64,000 bases of DNA from Cynocephalus volans (lineage: Eukaryota > Chordata > Mammalia > Dermoptera > Cynocephalidae), in contig NC_084469.1 in NCBI RefSeq assembly GCF_027409185.1, positions 80,759,918 to 80,823,917 on the forward strand, given 5' to 3'. Position numbers and translations under genes: made by a program. Below are positions 1 through 13,955 of this stretch, one piece after another. The notes beneath the pieces are model-generated. The model did not search any database, had not been told where the DNA came from, and worked only from the letters and a program-made list of their open reading frames with translations. The first letter of the stretch is position 1, and the number at the start of each line of letters is the position of its first letter.

Positions 1-157
1 CTCACTCGGTAGAGTGCGGTGCTGATAACACCAAGGCCCCGGGTTCGGATCCCATATACGGATGGCCGGTTCGCTCACTGGCTGAGCGTGGTGCTGACAC
101 CAAGTCAAGGGTTAAGATCCCCTTACCGGTCATCTTTAAAAAAAAAAAAAAAAAAAG
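1..157 (+). mobile_element. CYN SINE, dimeric form (5' end cut by window)
   Basis: Two tRNA-Ile-like arms in tandem: the first with GTGCTGATAACACC and GGGTTCGGATCCC, the second with CGTGGTGCTGACACC, then CCCCTTACCGGTCATCTTT and an A-tail. Confidence 0.88.
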
Positions 158-640
158 AAAAGATGTTTGTCATATTAATAAAAATTTTTTAAGTCAAAAA
201 AGTATTCCCACATATTCTGATGCCCTTCTCTCAAAGAAGAAAATAATCTTAGACTAAAAACCAGTTCTAACTTCTGGCCTCCAGACTGTGAAAGAATAAA
301 TTTCTGTTAAGAAAAAAAAAAAATATTCTTTAAATTGGAACAAAATGTTAACAGTAGTTATATCCTAGCACTGGTATTATAGGGTATTTTTCTTTCTTTG
401 GGTTAACTGTATTTTCTAAATTTCTGACAACTATCATTTATTAGTAGTAGAATATAAAATATATGTTGATTCTAAAAATAAATATTCTTAAAGGACAGTG
501 GTATCAACACCCAATACAAACAAGAAAATATAGTGTAAATAACTAACTTCAAGGAATAAAGACGTTACAATTTTAAGCCTCATCACTAACACTTTATTAA
601 ATCCAAATTACCGGAAATTAACTTTTGTTTTTGGTTTTCT

Positions 641-690
641 TTTTGGTGGCTGGCTGGTACAGGGATCTGAATGAACCCTTGACCTTGGTG
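641..690 (-). mobile_element. CYN monomer SINE fragment
   Basis: Reverse complement of the 3' half of the monomer (GGTGGCTGGCTGGTACAGGG then GATCTGAA and CCCTTGACCTTGGTGT). Confidence 0.75.
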
Positions 691-784
691 TGAAATTAAC
701 TTTTAAAACTCCACACCAATAATCTTAATGGATTCTTATTCTTGATTAGACAGCAATTTACAATTTACAATTTTAGGGCAGATT

Positions 785-888
785 TTTTGGGGGGTGGGGG
801 AGGGCAGCTGGCCAGTACAGGGATCTGAACCCTTCCCTTCAATGTTATAACACAGCACTCCAACCAGCTGAACAAACCGGCCAGCCCA
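785..888 (-). mobile_element. CYN monomer SINE
   Basis: Near full-length reverse-orientation tRNA-Ile-like monomer ending in CCGGCCAGCCC; the tail has decayed to a G-rich run on this strand. Confidence 0.82.
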
Positions 889-1389
889 TAGATTTGGAGA
901 TATTCTAGACAGTCTTAAGATATTTTTCAGATACAAAAATACTGTAAAACAAACAGAATTTTACCACTACCACCACCATCAACCACAGAGTTTAGTCCCC
1001 AAAATGTAGCCAAGCCAACAGAAAATAAAGTATACTTATGACACACAAAAGGACAAAAACTCTCAATTTTGAAATCAACTCAGCAGTTATACTTTTATAT
1101 GTTTGCAGAAAACAAAAGATCTACTGCATGCTAATGACTAGTTTCTAAGAAAAGCAACATGTAAAAGAAACACCAAAAAGTACCTCAAAGACAAAGAAAA
1201 AGTAAAATGATACTGTTAAGAGTAAAACCAAAGTAAAACTTGAAAATTAAGGCCTTTTAAGTCACAATTTTACTTAGAGATTTCTTTTTTTTTTCTCCCC
1301 TGCCCCCTCCCACGAGATTTCTAATTGACAAAAATTCTCAAATATTGCCAAAAATTTTTATAAAATTAGATGGGGTTATTTATGAGAAG

Positions 1390-2280
1390 GTCAATATGAT
1401 AAAAGCACAGTGAGCTGACACTACACATATTAGAATGGCTAAAGTGAAAAACAGTGATGACACCAAATGCTGGCGAGTATGCAGAGAAACTGCTTCTCTC
1501 ATACACTGCTGATAGGAATGGAATATGATACAGCCACTCTAGAAAACAGTTTAGCAGTTTCTTTAAAAACTAACCACATACTTAACATGTGACCCAGCAC
1601 TTTGGGGCATTTATCCCAACAAAATGAAAACTTACGTTCACATAAAAATATGTACATGAATGTTTAGAGCAGCTTTACATGTCATAGCCAGAAACTGAAA
1701 ACAACCCTTCTAGACTACTCTTCAACAGGTGAACAAATTGTGGGTCATCCATACTATGGTATACCACTCAAAAATAAAAAGGAGGGCTGGCTGGTTAGCT
1801 CAGTTGGTTGGAGCACAGCTTTATAACAACAAGGTTCAGGGTTCAGATCCCTGTAGAAGCCAGCTGCCAAAAAAAAAAAAAAAAAAAGTCACGGTGGGAG
1901 GAAAAAAGTCAAAGTTATATACTGTATATTTCCATTTATATAACATTCTCAAAATAACAAAATTACAGTGATGGAGAACAGATTAGTGGTTGTTGGGGTT
2001 AGGGATGAGAAGGGTGTCTTTAAGGTGATAGACTAGTTCTGTAGTTTGGTTGTGTGGTGGTTACACAAATCTACACGTGATAAAATTTCACAGAACTACA
2101 CAAACACACACAATTAAATACATGTGAACCTGGTAAAATCTAAAAAAGGCTATGGATTATAACAATGCCAAGTTCCCATTAGGTGAAGCTGGGTGAATGG
2201 AACATCAGATCTCTGTACTATTTTTTGCAGCTTCCTATAAATCTGGAATTATTTCAAAATAAAAAGTTAAGTAAAAACAA
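1390..2280 (+). mobile_element. L1M 3' end (ORF2 tail and 3' UTR)
   Basis: Recognisable decayed L1 ORF2 C-terminal sequence (ACACTGCTGATAGGAATGGA, GTGACCCAGCACTTTGGG, TGAAAACTTACGTTCACA) running into 3' UTR. Interrupted by the CYN monomer at 1785-1886. Not coding. Confidence 0.85.
1785..1886 (+). mobile_element. CYN monomer SINE inside L1M
   Basis: GGCTGGCTGGTTAGCTCAGT start with an intact pol III A-box-like sequence, B-box-like GGTTCAGATCC, CAGCTGCC and an A-tail. It is younger than the L1 it interrupts. Confidence 0.9.
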
Positions 2281-2282
2281 AA

Positions 2283-2365
2283 CTAGGGAGGTTTTGGTGA
2301 TGGGGAGCAATAATCAGCTACAATGTATATCGACAAAATAAAATTAAAAAAAAAAAAAAAAAAAA
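2283..2365 (+). mobile_element. Short 5'-truncated young L1-like 3' tail
   Basis: GGGGAGCAATAATCAGCTAC followed by a 24-bp string at 2322-2345 that recurs exactly at 10510-10533, then a poly-A of about 20. Read as the terminal 3' end of a lineage-specific L1. Confidence 0.55.
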
Positions 2366-2999
2366 CTAGATGGGACAATGTATGAAGAGGTTAGTATGAT
2401 AAATGAAAAAGGTTTAGCACAGCATTTGAAATGTGGTAATAAAGGCTTCCATTTTATTGAGCACTTTAAGTCAACTAATTTGAAAACAGAGGTTTCTGCA
2501 CTAAATATATACAACTATTTCAGCAGAAAGCATGACTTGAGCTGATATTCCTGAGTTTAGTTACCACAGACTACATGAAATCTCTCGTGCACATAGTAGG
2601 ATTTTTCACAGACTTAAAACTGTTCAAGTGAATAAGGAATCAGTTCACCACATAAATAGCTCTACGTTCAATTTTTTTTCCAAAATCTTTAACTCAAATT
2701 TCCATGTGGCCCAAAGTTCTTAGTAACAAGTCTTTTACATCATCAAATAACTTATCAGATAGAAATAAATGTACTACCCGTGGTTCCAAATTAATGTAAA
2801 GTCTAGCTCAAGTCCATCCTCAACTTCAACATAATCTCCTACAAAAAATAATCACATGTAGTCTTAAAAATGGTAAAACGAATTTGAAGCCTTTCTAGCG
2901 TTCTGCAGCAGGTGAGTCCCCAGCAAATATTCCTTTTTTTTTTTTAAATAAATCTTTTTTTATTTTTGGATGTGAGACTTTTGAAATTACTTTTGATTT

Positions 3000-3066
3000 T
3001 TTTTTTCCTTTTTTGGGGGGGGGGAGGGGGGAGTCTAGCCAGCACAGGGAACTGAACCTTTGATCC
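3000..3066 (-). mobile_element. CYN monomer SINE fragment
   Basis: T-rich tail, decayed G run and CTAGCCAGCACAGGGAACTG; 3' part of a reverse-orientation monomer. Confidence 0.6.
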
Positions 3067-4212
3067 TTAGCAAATATTCTGAGGGGTAGAAAGAACATTC
3101 TACTGGCTATCCTCTGAATTCCTCAGGAGGCTCTGAGCTATCCAGTCAGCTCTGTAGGAAGCAGCAAAAGACTAGCTGCTAGTAACTCTTCAAAAAAAGC
3201 ATCCTCTTTGGCCTACAGCACCTTCAAGATTACTCTATACCTATGTGTGTGAAAGTGATTAATACAGTCTCTAGTGTCGTGGGTGTGATCCTGAAATAGT
3301 CTCCTCCACTAAATTTTACTCTAACAGAGTCAACAAAAGAGAGAACAGAAAGCTATGTGAAATCATACAACAGCCTGCTTTTCTATTTTCCACAGAAAAA
3401 GCAACTTTAATTTTTCTCAGCTTCAGCAGGTATAAAAATACCTACCGCTGCCATCATGTCTACACCATTCCTGTGATATACAGGTTTTGTGGGAACCAAC
3501 AAGAGAGACAACCATCTGACCAGTCCAGTATCTGCAAAGGAGACCTTAAATTCTCTTTCCACGGACTGTTCTGGACTCCTACCACTAGGACTCATGAGTA
3601 GCAGTTTGTGGAAGAAGTTGAGATGTAAGACCATCTCATATACAACGAGCAGAATTTTTCCAACACGATCCCCACCCCCTGCCCCTGCCTTAGACTTTTT
3701 CTAGTATCTCTTTCCAATCCTATCTTTCCTATGATGTACTAAACCTTTCGTGTGAACACAAAGTAAATTACAAAAAGTCATTCACTGTTTCCTTTTGCTT
3801 TTCAAGAGCTAAAAACTTAATGGGGGATGTTAAAGAGTCCCTGCACTGAAATGCCAATGATTCTGACGATGACACTGTTCACACGTCACAGATTCTGGAT
3901 AGAAGATGAAAGCTGCATCATGAAAGTAACTTAGTTTACCACACTATTCTCAATTTTGGGAAATTCTCAACATGAACTACACTGTTAATATATCTACATT
4001 ATAGAAAACTTAATGTCTTCCTTAAGACACATTTAAGTACCCAAAACAGTAAAATTCAATAACCTGAAGGTCCCAGTTCACATCTGCAAATGTACAGAAA
4101 TTAAACTTAGCACAAAGCACTTAGAATAAAGGCTCTAAATTCTTTCATACTCAACCTATGTTAATCTTCCCGATCACTTTGGAGCCCAGCAGTTAACACC
4201 AATTCCACTGAT

Positions 4213-4400
4213 GATATTTTATAGAAATAAGCCATAATGCCAACGCTGAAGAAAAACACCAGCATCTTGGGCTTACTGCGATACAGTAAACAATGTGCAC
4301 TAGATAGATATTTTATAGAAATAAGCCATAATGCCAACGCTGAAGAAAAACACCAGCATCTTGGGCTTACTGCGATACAGTAAACAATGTGCACTAGATA
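4213..4400. repeat. Perfect 94-bp tandem duplication
   Basis: Copies at 4213-4306 and 4307-4400 are identical base for base, both beginning GATATTTTATAG and ending GCACTAGATA. The shared GATA at the junction suggests slippage or microhomology. It lies in TENT4B intron 1. Confidence 0.97.
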
Positions 4401-7400
4401 ATGGCACATGAGAGGGTACTGCCCCACTACAGTAAAGAGCACTACTATCTCAGCCCCCAAATCTCAACTCCCTGCTAGACATTTCCACCTAAATATCGCC
4501 ATATCTTCTGCCCCAAATGAACAGTCCTTCTACTTCTAACCCTTATTTTCAATAATAACAACATTTCCCAAGTCATTCAAGTTGAAAGATGGAGTGTGAT
4601 TATTAAATCCACTGAGTCAGAATTCCCTTCATTCTTACCCTGTAATACCTCTCACATTCATTCTTCTTTCCCATCCCCATTTCCAACATCCTAGTTCAAG
4701 AAATTATTCCTTATACCCAGGTTTCCCAATGAGGTCTTCTTGATGACCCCCCACAGCCATATTCACTCTAAAACATTATTCTGAACAAGTTATCCAACCC
4801 TAAAAAAAGCATCTACAGATCTGGCAGCTCAGTCAACACAAACCTATCCTCTTGAGCTTGGACAAACACCAAGCACCTCTACAAGAAGTTTCTAGACACA
4901 AGGGCTCAGAACTAAGGGCTCCGAATCTCTGAAAGCTGCCTGTATTTGCTACTTTTTGCTATCCCTTCTTCATGGTAATCTACAACAAAATCTTTGAAAA
5001 GAAAAGGGCTTATTTAGCTCATCTTCATGGACAAGCAGAAGGAACAGACTGCATCCTACAACATAGTCAGCCCTGTAGGGGAATAAAGCCCAAGAAAAAG
5101 AAAAAGTGGAAGCAACTTAAAAAAAAAAAAAAAAAAATTAAAAGGAAAGCAAACTCCCTGGGCTTGTGTGTACATGGGGAAGAAGTGTGGGATGGTGAGC
5201 CCAGGGGAGTTTCATTTTGAAAGAAGATTATGAAGACTTTAGGATGAAATCCAAATATCTTACTCTACATTAAAGACATTTCCATCTAGTGGGTAAGAGG
5301 GAACATATATATAAAAGGAAAGTTAAACATAAGTGAGCTATTCCAAAAACATGAAGCATGTACTTAAAGAGTTCAGAGGAGGAATCAAAAATATCAAGAA
5401 CCTGGGCAACAGAAGTCAGGATTTTGAAATGTATCTCAAAGGACCGTTCAGGGAATAAGTCAACCAGTTTGGCTGAAGCAGAGAACATTGAACGATAAGA
5501 GAGCTGGGAGAGGGTATACAGCTGTCCAATAGTTCTAATCCACTTTCCACATGCTGTTTTGGTCCCATCTCCCTGTCTGGACTGTTAAGTCAGAGGCCAA
5601 GGACCACCACAATTGTTAACCTGTTAGCTAAGTATCGGTCAAATCCTAACAACTAAGAAAACATTGGTAATGGTTTTACTACATTTAATCTCAGAATATC
5701 AAAACATTGAAGTGCACTCTGAATTCAGATATTTGAACTACTCATATTAAAAATAGCATAACTTTCTTAAAAAGTTAAGAAACAAGGATCCATAAATCAA
5801 AACAACAGTTTTTAAGCACCCAGATGCTCTTACAAAAACATTTTAAGAAATTGTTTAATACATTCTTCAAAACTAGGAAGTTTCATAATTGGAAGGGGGA
5901 TAAAAATTCAAACTGCTGACACCCTCTAAAGGAGGAGGCAAAAGAATGCAAAATCTGATGAAGTGATAAGCAGTTCTGAAACAGGTTTACAATCAGTTTT
6001 TAAACAGTAAACCCCCTGGGAAATAAAAATTCCTCTCCTAATCCCTTTGAGCACAATATAATATTTGAATCAGGAACAAGAACATCTTGCTTGAACCTTT
6101 TACAGTATCTTCTACTAGCAAGTAGAGAGGACAATTTTTTAATCTATCAAAAAAAGAGATGACCAGAATTTTGAATTTATAATGTATCTTTTAGACACAC
6201 ATGCAAAAAGTCTTCAGTAAAATGAAACTATAGAAAACTACAAGGTTTTAGTTGACAGTGATTACTTAACCGGAGCTTATTCCTGTGAAATGAAACTACC
6301 AGAAGCCCTCAGTTTCAATTTGCTTGTCACTAAACCACAGGTTTATGCTTAGACTTGGAAATGATAACAGGATGGAACCACAAGGCTTTAAAAATGATGA
6401 CCATGGAGAGCGCCCTTGAAGCTTCGCAACAGAGGACTCAACCTTAAAGGGTTCCTCTCTGCAAAGTGAAGGCAGGTTTGGCATGTACCCTTGCACCAAT
6501 CCTAAAACGCTTAACTGCACTGTCCATAAAAGGTGGGAGTTGTAATAGTAGCATATAGCAGACACCAGCCCACTAGAAGCAGATGGAACCCACCAACTCA
6601 TTTTACCCAGACCTTCCAAAAAAGGTACACAGAACTCTCTCCGTGCCAAAGCAGGACAGATCTGAATGGGTGAATCTAAGAAAAGACTCACATGGGATTA
6701 CTAATTGGTGATTTCACTTGTCTACTGTAGTTCTCAATGTAAAAGGACTGAAAAATGAAAAGCAATTTTAAAGCTGGTTCACACAAAATATGGTACTGAA
6801 AGCTTTATTTTACAAAAAAGACTCAGTAACCTATTCAAGCACAGGGTCTCTTCCAGAAGGGAAATCTAGCTGGAAACATTCCCTGCTTATGTACATAATT
6901 CACTAGGGGTCAGGTAAGATTCCATTTTGTAAGAGCTGAACTTTAAACAGAAGTCACTAGTTGTGCAACATTCACTCATTAGCATACAGTTACCCCCTAG
7001 AATGAAAAGCACTGGCTGCCTTTGCCAGTATGACAACTTTACAGTGAGAAGCTGGAACCGTGGACCATGAACTCCTGGAAAGTTCTATCACGGCTTCAAA
7101 AGAAGAGCTCACCACCTTCACCAGCCTTAAACTTAGCTGTCACTCCTCCATTCCTCCCTCCCCACAAACAAGGCATCGCTAATACAGAAAAAATTTTTAA
7201 ATAAAAAAAATAAAAAGATGGGCCAAAGGGTCAAGAGCAGGCAATGCCTTACAGGGCTGACACGATTCCTGTCTGGGATTGGGGGAAGGGGAGGAGCGTT
7301 CTGGATGTTTCTATTCTTGGCAAGGAAAGCACCTCCAAGTCCTGTACCATCAGAAGACACTAACACACGAATGTTCTCAGGAAATGAATGATATGCCCAT

Positions 7401-7449
7401 GCTAAGCGATCTCATCTTGGGGTGTGATGATGGGGACAAAGGTATGGAG

Positions 7450-7690
7450 AGCTGGAGGAGATCAGGGGAAGGTTTCTTTGCCTAAGGGGGATGGGAGAAA
7501 AGAGTGGATGGATAAAGGGGGGTCCCGGGAAGGTGTGGATGTTTAAGAGGGAGGGAAGGAAGGTGTGGATGACTAAGGGAGGTGAGAGGAGGGTGTGCAT
7601 GTCTGAGCGGACATCCAAATAAGACGTGGACGTCCAGAGAAGATATGGACCCTCCAAGGGGAGTGGGGAAAGGTGTGGACGGCTGAGAAT
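7450..7690. repeat. Degenerate GGAAGGTGTGGATG minisatellite
   Basis: About five diverged units of 25-45 bp containing a GGAAGGTGTGGATG-like core (cores near 7528, 7559, 7589, 7626 and 7670), G-rich on the plus strand. It lies 150-390 bp inside TENT4B intron 1, just downstream of the exon 1 donor. Confidence 0.6.
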
Positions 7691-7835
7691 GGGGGGAGAC
7701 GGCCATCAGCCCCTGCCAAGCAGCAGCGACTGCAGGCCATGGGAGGTGGCCTCTCCGGGGGTCCCTCTAAACTCCCTCTGTGGGCGTCTGCCTTGCTGCG
7801 TGTGTGCACTGGCCAGGCCGCAGGGTCAGCACTCA

Positions 7836-9401
<1,566 letters not shown>

Positions 9402-10291
9402 CTACTGCGTTCGGACCGGGGTGGGAGAGGCGCAGGTCTTGGCAGAGTATCCTCTCGCCCCACCCCGAGACCAGAGAAACCTGTGCCCACCCGCACAACT
9501 GGACGCGCATCTTCCTTCCCGTGGTGGAGGTCACTAACCCTGAGTGTGTAAGCTATGAGCTCAAAACTACATTCACAACAAAACCCACTGCACAGATACG
9601 CATAAGCACGCACAGATGCACAGGCAAAGAGAAGCAGACACGCAGCTGCTCAGCGTGTAAAGAAACCTTGCTTGCCCTAAGGTGCACCAACAATCTTAGA
9701 ACACGCTTCTTAATTCAGAATTGGTTTTTTAAAAAACCCAAAACCTTTTAAGCCTAAAATGAGGATCATATTGTTAGCATCAGTAGAGATTTTCCGCAAG
9801 GTGGTCATTTGCATATCTTTCCAATCCCTGTGATAAAATTAAGACCAAGGGAAAGGGAATATTACATATTTTAAATCATCAAGAGAAAAAATAAGTGAAC
9901 ACATTCACGTGTGTCCTTTAAGAGTGGTCAAAAGTCCAGAACGAGTGTCTGATGACTGACTTTGGCCTTCTATTTTGGGAGCTCAATATCCTGGAAAGTT
10001 TTTCTGGCAAATGATGAAAAACTACTTATCAAAGAATGAAGCATTGTCCTGTCTTTTTTCTTGCTAAGAGAATAACATGACCATAAGTTTGGAAAACACA
10101 CAGAAATCCTTCAGAATTTAGGTACATTCTATTTGTTTGATTATTGTTGCTTTACTAGAAGTGTTAAAAGTTTTCATAGATGAAAATTGCTGTATAGTAA
10201 GAATTACATAACTAAGAAAAATGAATAGTGGTATTTTTTATCCTATTCACACTGACAAGCAAACATAAAATATTGTATAGAAACAGGTTTC

Positions 10292-10431
10292 GGGCCGAGC
10301 CCGTGGCGCACTTGGTAGAGTGCTGCGCTGGGAGCGCGGCAACGCTCCCGCTGCGGGTTCGGATCCTATATAGGACTGACCAGTGCACTCACTGGCTGAG
10401 TGCCGGTCACGAAAAAACGACAAAAAAAAAA
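10292..10431 (+). mobile_element. CYN SINE, GC-rich form
   Basis: GGGCCGAGCCCGTGGCGCAC through GGTTCGGATCCTATATAGGA and GCCGGTCACGAAAAAACGAC. Flanked by perfect 12-bp target-site duplications GAAACAGGTTTC at 10280-10291 and 10432-10443. Confidence 0.95.
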
Positions 10432-10481
10432 GAAACAGGTTTCATTTGGTGACTTCAAATTTGTTTTAAAAATTCAAACGA

Positions 10482-10542
10482 TTGGTAAGGGGCAACAATA
10501 ATCAACCACAATGTATATCGACAAAATAAAAGTTAAAAAAAA
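10482..10542 (+). mobile_element. Very short young L1-like 3' tail with target-site duplication
   Basis: About 60 bp of the same 3' terminus as at 2283-2365, flanked by perfect 14-bp duplications AAAAATTCAAACGA (10468-10481 and 10543-10556). This shows it is a discrete, recent retroposition event. Confidence 0.7.
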
Positions 10543-10959
10543 AAAAATTCAAACGAGAAAAATAGGAAGTCCCAAAAAGTAAACGTGATAATGTCCTGCT
10601 ATCCAAAAATACCCACTGTAAAGGCTGTTAAACATTCTTCCAGAAATCTCTCCATGCACGTATACATGTCAAAATACAGGTATATATCTAGTTTCTTTTT
10701 AAATATTTATTCAGATATCCAGGAACACAGTAAATATCATATCTAAGAAAAAAAGCAGGTATTCAAAATTAGTAACAGTGCATGTCAGAAATTGACATTT
10801 GTTATATTTGAGTGCTCAGTTCTTCAGGCAAATGTTAAGAGCTACTAAAGTATTGGCAAAATGATCAAATGAGTTAACATGCATAAAAGTACTTTGCCAA
10901 CTGTAAAGTGTGGGCTGAAAGGCAAGGCATTACTGTTCTCATTCACCAGCAGGGAATGC

Positions 10960-11535
10960 TGACTGGTTAGCTCTGTAACTTATCCATGTTTCCAGGCATT
11001 CAGCAAATCTTGGTTAAGTGTCTATTATCGGTGGAGAACTGAGCTAATTGCTTTAGAGGAGATAAATAAGCATCCAGTGCCTTTGGCTGCCTTCCATGAA
11101 TTTACGGTCTGGTTGGGGAGGCAAAAAGATAAATATTTAAATTCAGATTGCAATTCATCAATTCAACAAATATATCTTGAGCAATTATTATATGCCAGAT
11201 TCTGGGGACACAGCAATGAACAATGCTGATAAGGTCCCTGCCTTCATGGACCTTGTATTCCAGTGGGGAAAGCAAGCATATAAAGTCAGACCGTGGTAAA
11301 TGCTATGAGGAAAAGGAAAGCAGGCCAAAATAACAGTGATAGTATGCTATTTTTAGATGGGCTAATCAGGGAAGGCTGCTCTGAGGAAGTGATATTTGAG
11401 CAGAGACTTAAGTGAGGGAGTGGGCCATGACTGTCTAAGGAATGATCCATTAGACAGAGGGAATAGCGAGCACAAAGGCCGAGGCAGGAATATGCTTTGT
11501 GTGCAAGATAAGGCAATGTGATTGAGTGTTGAATG
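10960..11535. mobile_element. Ancient mammalian interspersed repeat, family unassigned
   Basis: Contains the widespread mammalian repeat phrases TATATGCCAGATTCTGGGGA, CAGCAATGAACAATGCTGAT, GTCCCTGCCTTCATGG, TTGAGCAGAGACTTAAGTGA and GGCCGAGGCAGGAA. I cannot name the family confidently. Similar pieces occur near 22783-22870, 27330-27600, 28180-28310, 30535-30600, 33850-33900 and 63660-63770. Confidence 0.6.
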
Positions 11536-12485
11536 TGTGCCATGGTTTAGAATCGTAAAGTACGCCTTCTGGAAGGTTCCTTAAAGATCATCCAGCCCAA
11601 AGTAAAAGTTAGGTATTTCACGTACACAAAAATATGTTTACTTTTCTCCACAAATCTGCAATGTTTTGTCTCAAAATAATCCACTCAGCATCCAAAGAGG
11701 TAGATTATACTAAGTTCAATAAGCAATTTTAATTACTAGACCTTTTCATTTTGCTATTTAGAACAAAAGAACAGACATTGGGAATTACATTCTTCAAAAT
11801 CATCTGCTTTAAATTGATGATCCAAGAGACAGAGCTATCACAAACCCAGACATTTTCCTCCATAATCTAGTGTCTTATCCATTCTCAATATTCTTGTTCT
11901 TAGAGGAGGAAATGCTGAGTTGATGGTCTTAACTTGCAAGATTTACTGCAACACCAAGGTTGTACAGAGTGAAAACTGAGTGGGGAAATGAGAAGAAAAT
12001 GACCCAAGAATTGCACAAATTTAAATATGTTTTCATTGATTTATTAACTTGAGTAAAACAGAAGGGGAATTGCGCATGCAAACTATTATTTGGCATTATT
12101 AATAATTGTCATAACTAAATCTTAGTGTGTCATTAAATTACTCCACTCTGAAGTTAATAAGAACCATGAATAATAGTTAGTCATTAGTATTTCCATGTTT
12201 AGGTTATGAAGCATTTGTTTCAGGTATTAATAATCTTAGACCTAGGCCCCATTTACAAACTATCCCTTTTTTGCACAAAATATACATCATTGTTCCATGT
12301 TATTTTTCTCCCTCATAAACACAAAGAGGATTTCAAGTAGGAAAATATTTTTCAATGAGATTTTAAAATAATAAGCAATGTGGAAGCTTGTATCTTAATC
12401 AGACAGCCAAAATTCCTTCTATTCCTACTGTTGTAGAAATAAAACTGCTCAGGTGGCATGTGGGGTCTTTGGTGTATGTATGTGT

Positions 12486-13146
12486 TTATAATAATTAATT
12501 TTATTAATTATTATTTTATTAACTATTATAAACTTGATACAGTTAATGTATAATAGTTAATTTTATTATAAAGTTAACTATTATAATAATAGTTGTTTTA
12601 TATAAAGTCAATTTTATAATAGTTAATTTTATTAGGTATTTAAACTATTATCAACTTGACTGGGACACAGGGTGTCCTGATTAGACGTTATGTCTGGGTA
12701 TGTCTGTGAGGGTGTTTCTGAATGAGATTAAGCACCTGAATCAGTGACTGAGTAAAGCAGAGTGCCCTACCCAATATGATTTGGCATCATCCAGTCCCGT
12801 CATCCAATATGTTGAGGGCCTGAATACAACAAAAAAGCAGAGAAAGGGGGAATTTGCTGTCTCTGCCTGACTGCTTGAGCTGGGGCAATAGTCCTGCACT
12901 CAACTGGGACTTACCCCATCAAGCCTCCAGTTCTCAGAACTACATCACCAGCTTTCCTGGGTCTGCAGATTGCAGATGATGGATTGAGACTTCTCGGCTT
13001 CCATAACCACGTGAGTCAGTTCCTTATAATAAATCATAGATGATGATACAGAGATAGAGACATACATAGAGATAGATTTAGAGATAGATAGAGACAGAGA
13101 GATCAATGATATTAGTTTTGTTTCTTTGGAGATCCCTGACTAATAC
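12486..13146 (+). mobile_element. ERVL-type solo LTR (MLT2-like) with AT-rich 5' expansion
   Basis: AACTTGACTGGGACACAGGG, GGTGTTTCTGAATGAGATTA, GAGTAAAGCAGAGTGCCCTA, CCTTATAATAAATC and the terminal CCCTGACTAATACAG are typical of ERVL/MLT2 LTRs. The first 170 bp are expanded by repeats of a TATAATAGTTAATTTTA-like unit. No internal viral gene is attached. Confidence 0.65.
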
Positions 13147-13163
13147 AGTGCGCGCACGCGTCC

Positions 13164-13218
<55 letters not shown>
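13035..13218. repeat. GATA-rich tract and (TG)n microsatellite
   Basis: Imperfect GATAGA repeats to about 13110 inside the LTR, then an alternating TG run at about 13165-13218. Confidence 0.9.
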
Positions 13219-13220
<2 letters not shown>

Positions 13221-13231
13221 AAAAGCTTTAT

Positions 13232-13406
13232 TGAGCCAGCCTGTGGCTCACTCGGGAATGCAGTGCTGATAACACCAAGGCCACAGGTTTGGATCCCACA
13301 TAGGGATGGCCGGTTAGCTCGCTTGGGAGAGTGTGGTGCTGACAACACCAAGTCAAGGGCTAAGATCCCCTTACTGATCATCTTTTTTTTAAAAAAAAAA
13401 AAAAAG
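13232..13406 (+). mobile_element. CYN SINE, dimeric form
   Basis: Both tRNA-like arms and the CCCCTTACTGATCATC tail are present. Imperfect flanks GCTTTATTG and GATTTATTG may be the target-site duplication. Confidence 0.88.
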
Positions 13407-13409
13407 GAT

Positions 13410-13680
13410 TTATTGGGGGAGGGATGGAGAGATGTTGGTCAAAGTAGAAAGTTTCAGTTGAACAGAAGGAATAAGTTTGTGAGATCTATTGCACAACATG
13501 GTGAATATAGCTGATAATAATGTCTCATGGATTTCAAAATTGCTAAGAGAAAGACTTTAAATGTTTGCACCGCAAAAAAAAAGTTTGTGAAGTGATGAAT
13601 ATGTTAGCCATAATGTATACATATATCAAAACATCACATTAAACCCCATAAATATATATAATTATTGTCAAAAATTGTTT
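13410..13680 (+). mobile_element. L1M 3' UTR fragment
   Basis: GAGATCTATTGCACAACATG, GAAGTGATGAATATGTTAGC and ATCAAAACATCACATTA match the 3' UTR pattern of L1MA/MB elements. Confidence 0.75.
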
Positions 13681-13684
13681 TAAA

Positions 13685-13955
13685 AAGAGCTCATTGAGGT
13701 ATAACTTACATACTATAAAATTCACCCACTTTAAGTGTACAATTCAATGGTTTTTTGTGAATTTACAGAGTTGGGCAACCATCACTACAATCCAATTTTA
13801 GAGTATGTCCATGCCCAAAAAGATCTTTAAAGCCCATTTGTAGTTAGTCCCTTTTCCCAGCCCTAGTCCCAGGCAGCCACTAATCTACTTTCTATCTCTA
13901 TAGATTTGCCTTTTCCGGATAATCTCTGTTTTGAGTGGTGTTTCTTGATTATGTA
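13685..13955 (-). mobile_element. L1M 3' region fragment, reverse
   Basis: GAGGTATAACTTACATACTA, GGGCAACCATCACTACAATC and GCCTTTTCCGGATAAT are the reverse-strand pattern of old L1 3' sequence. Confidence 0.65.

Noticed and set aside
1785-1886. tRNA-Ile gene
   Set aside because: A-box and B-box resemble tRNA-Ile, but the copy does not close a cloverleaf, carries CAGCTGCC plus poly-A, and is one of many such SINEs.
3407-3634. 75-codon minus-strand frame, possible exon or retrocopy
   Set aside because: Could not be matched to any family; no A-tail or target-site duplication seen.
6296-6691. 131-codon minus-strand frame in TENT4B intron 1
   Set aside because: No resemblance to any protein I know, not flanked by convincing splice sites; likely chance.
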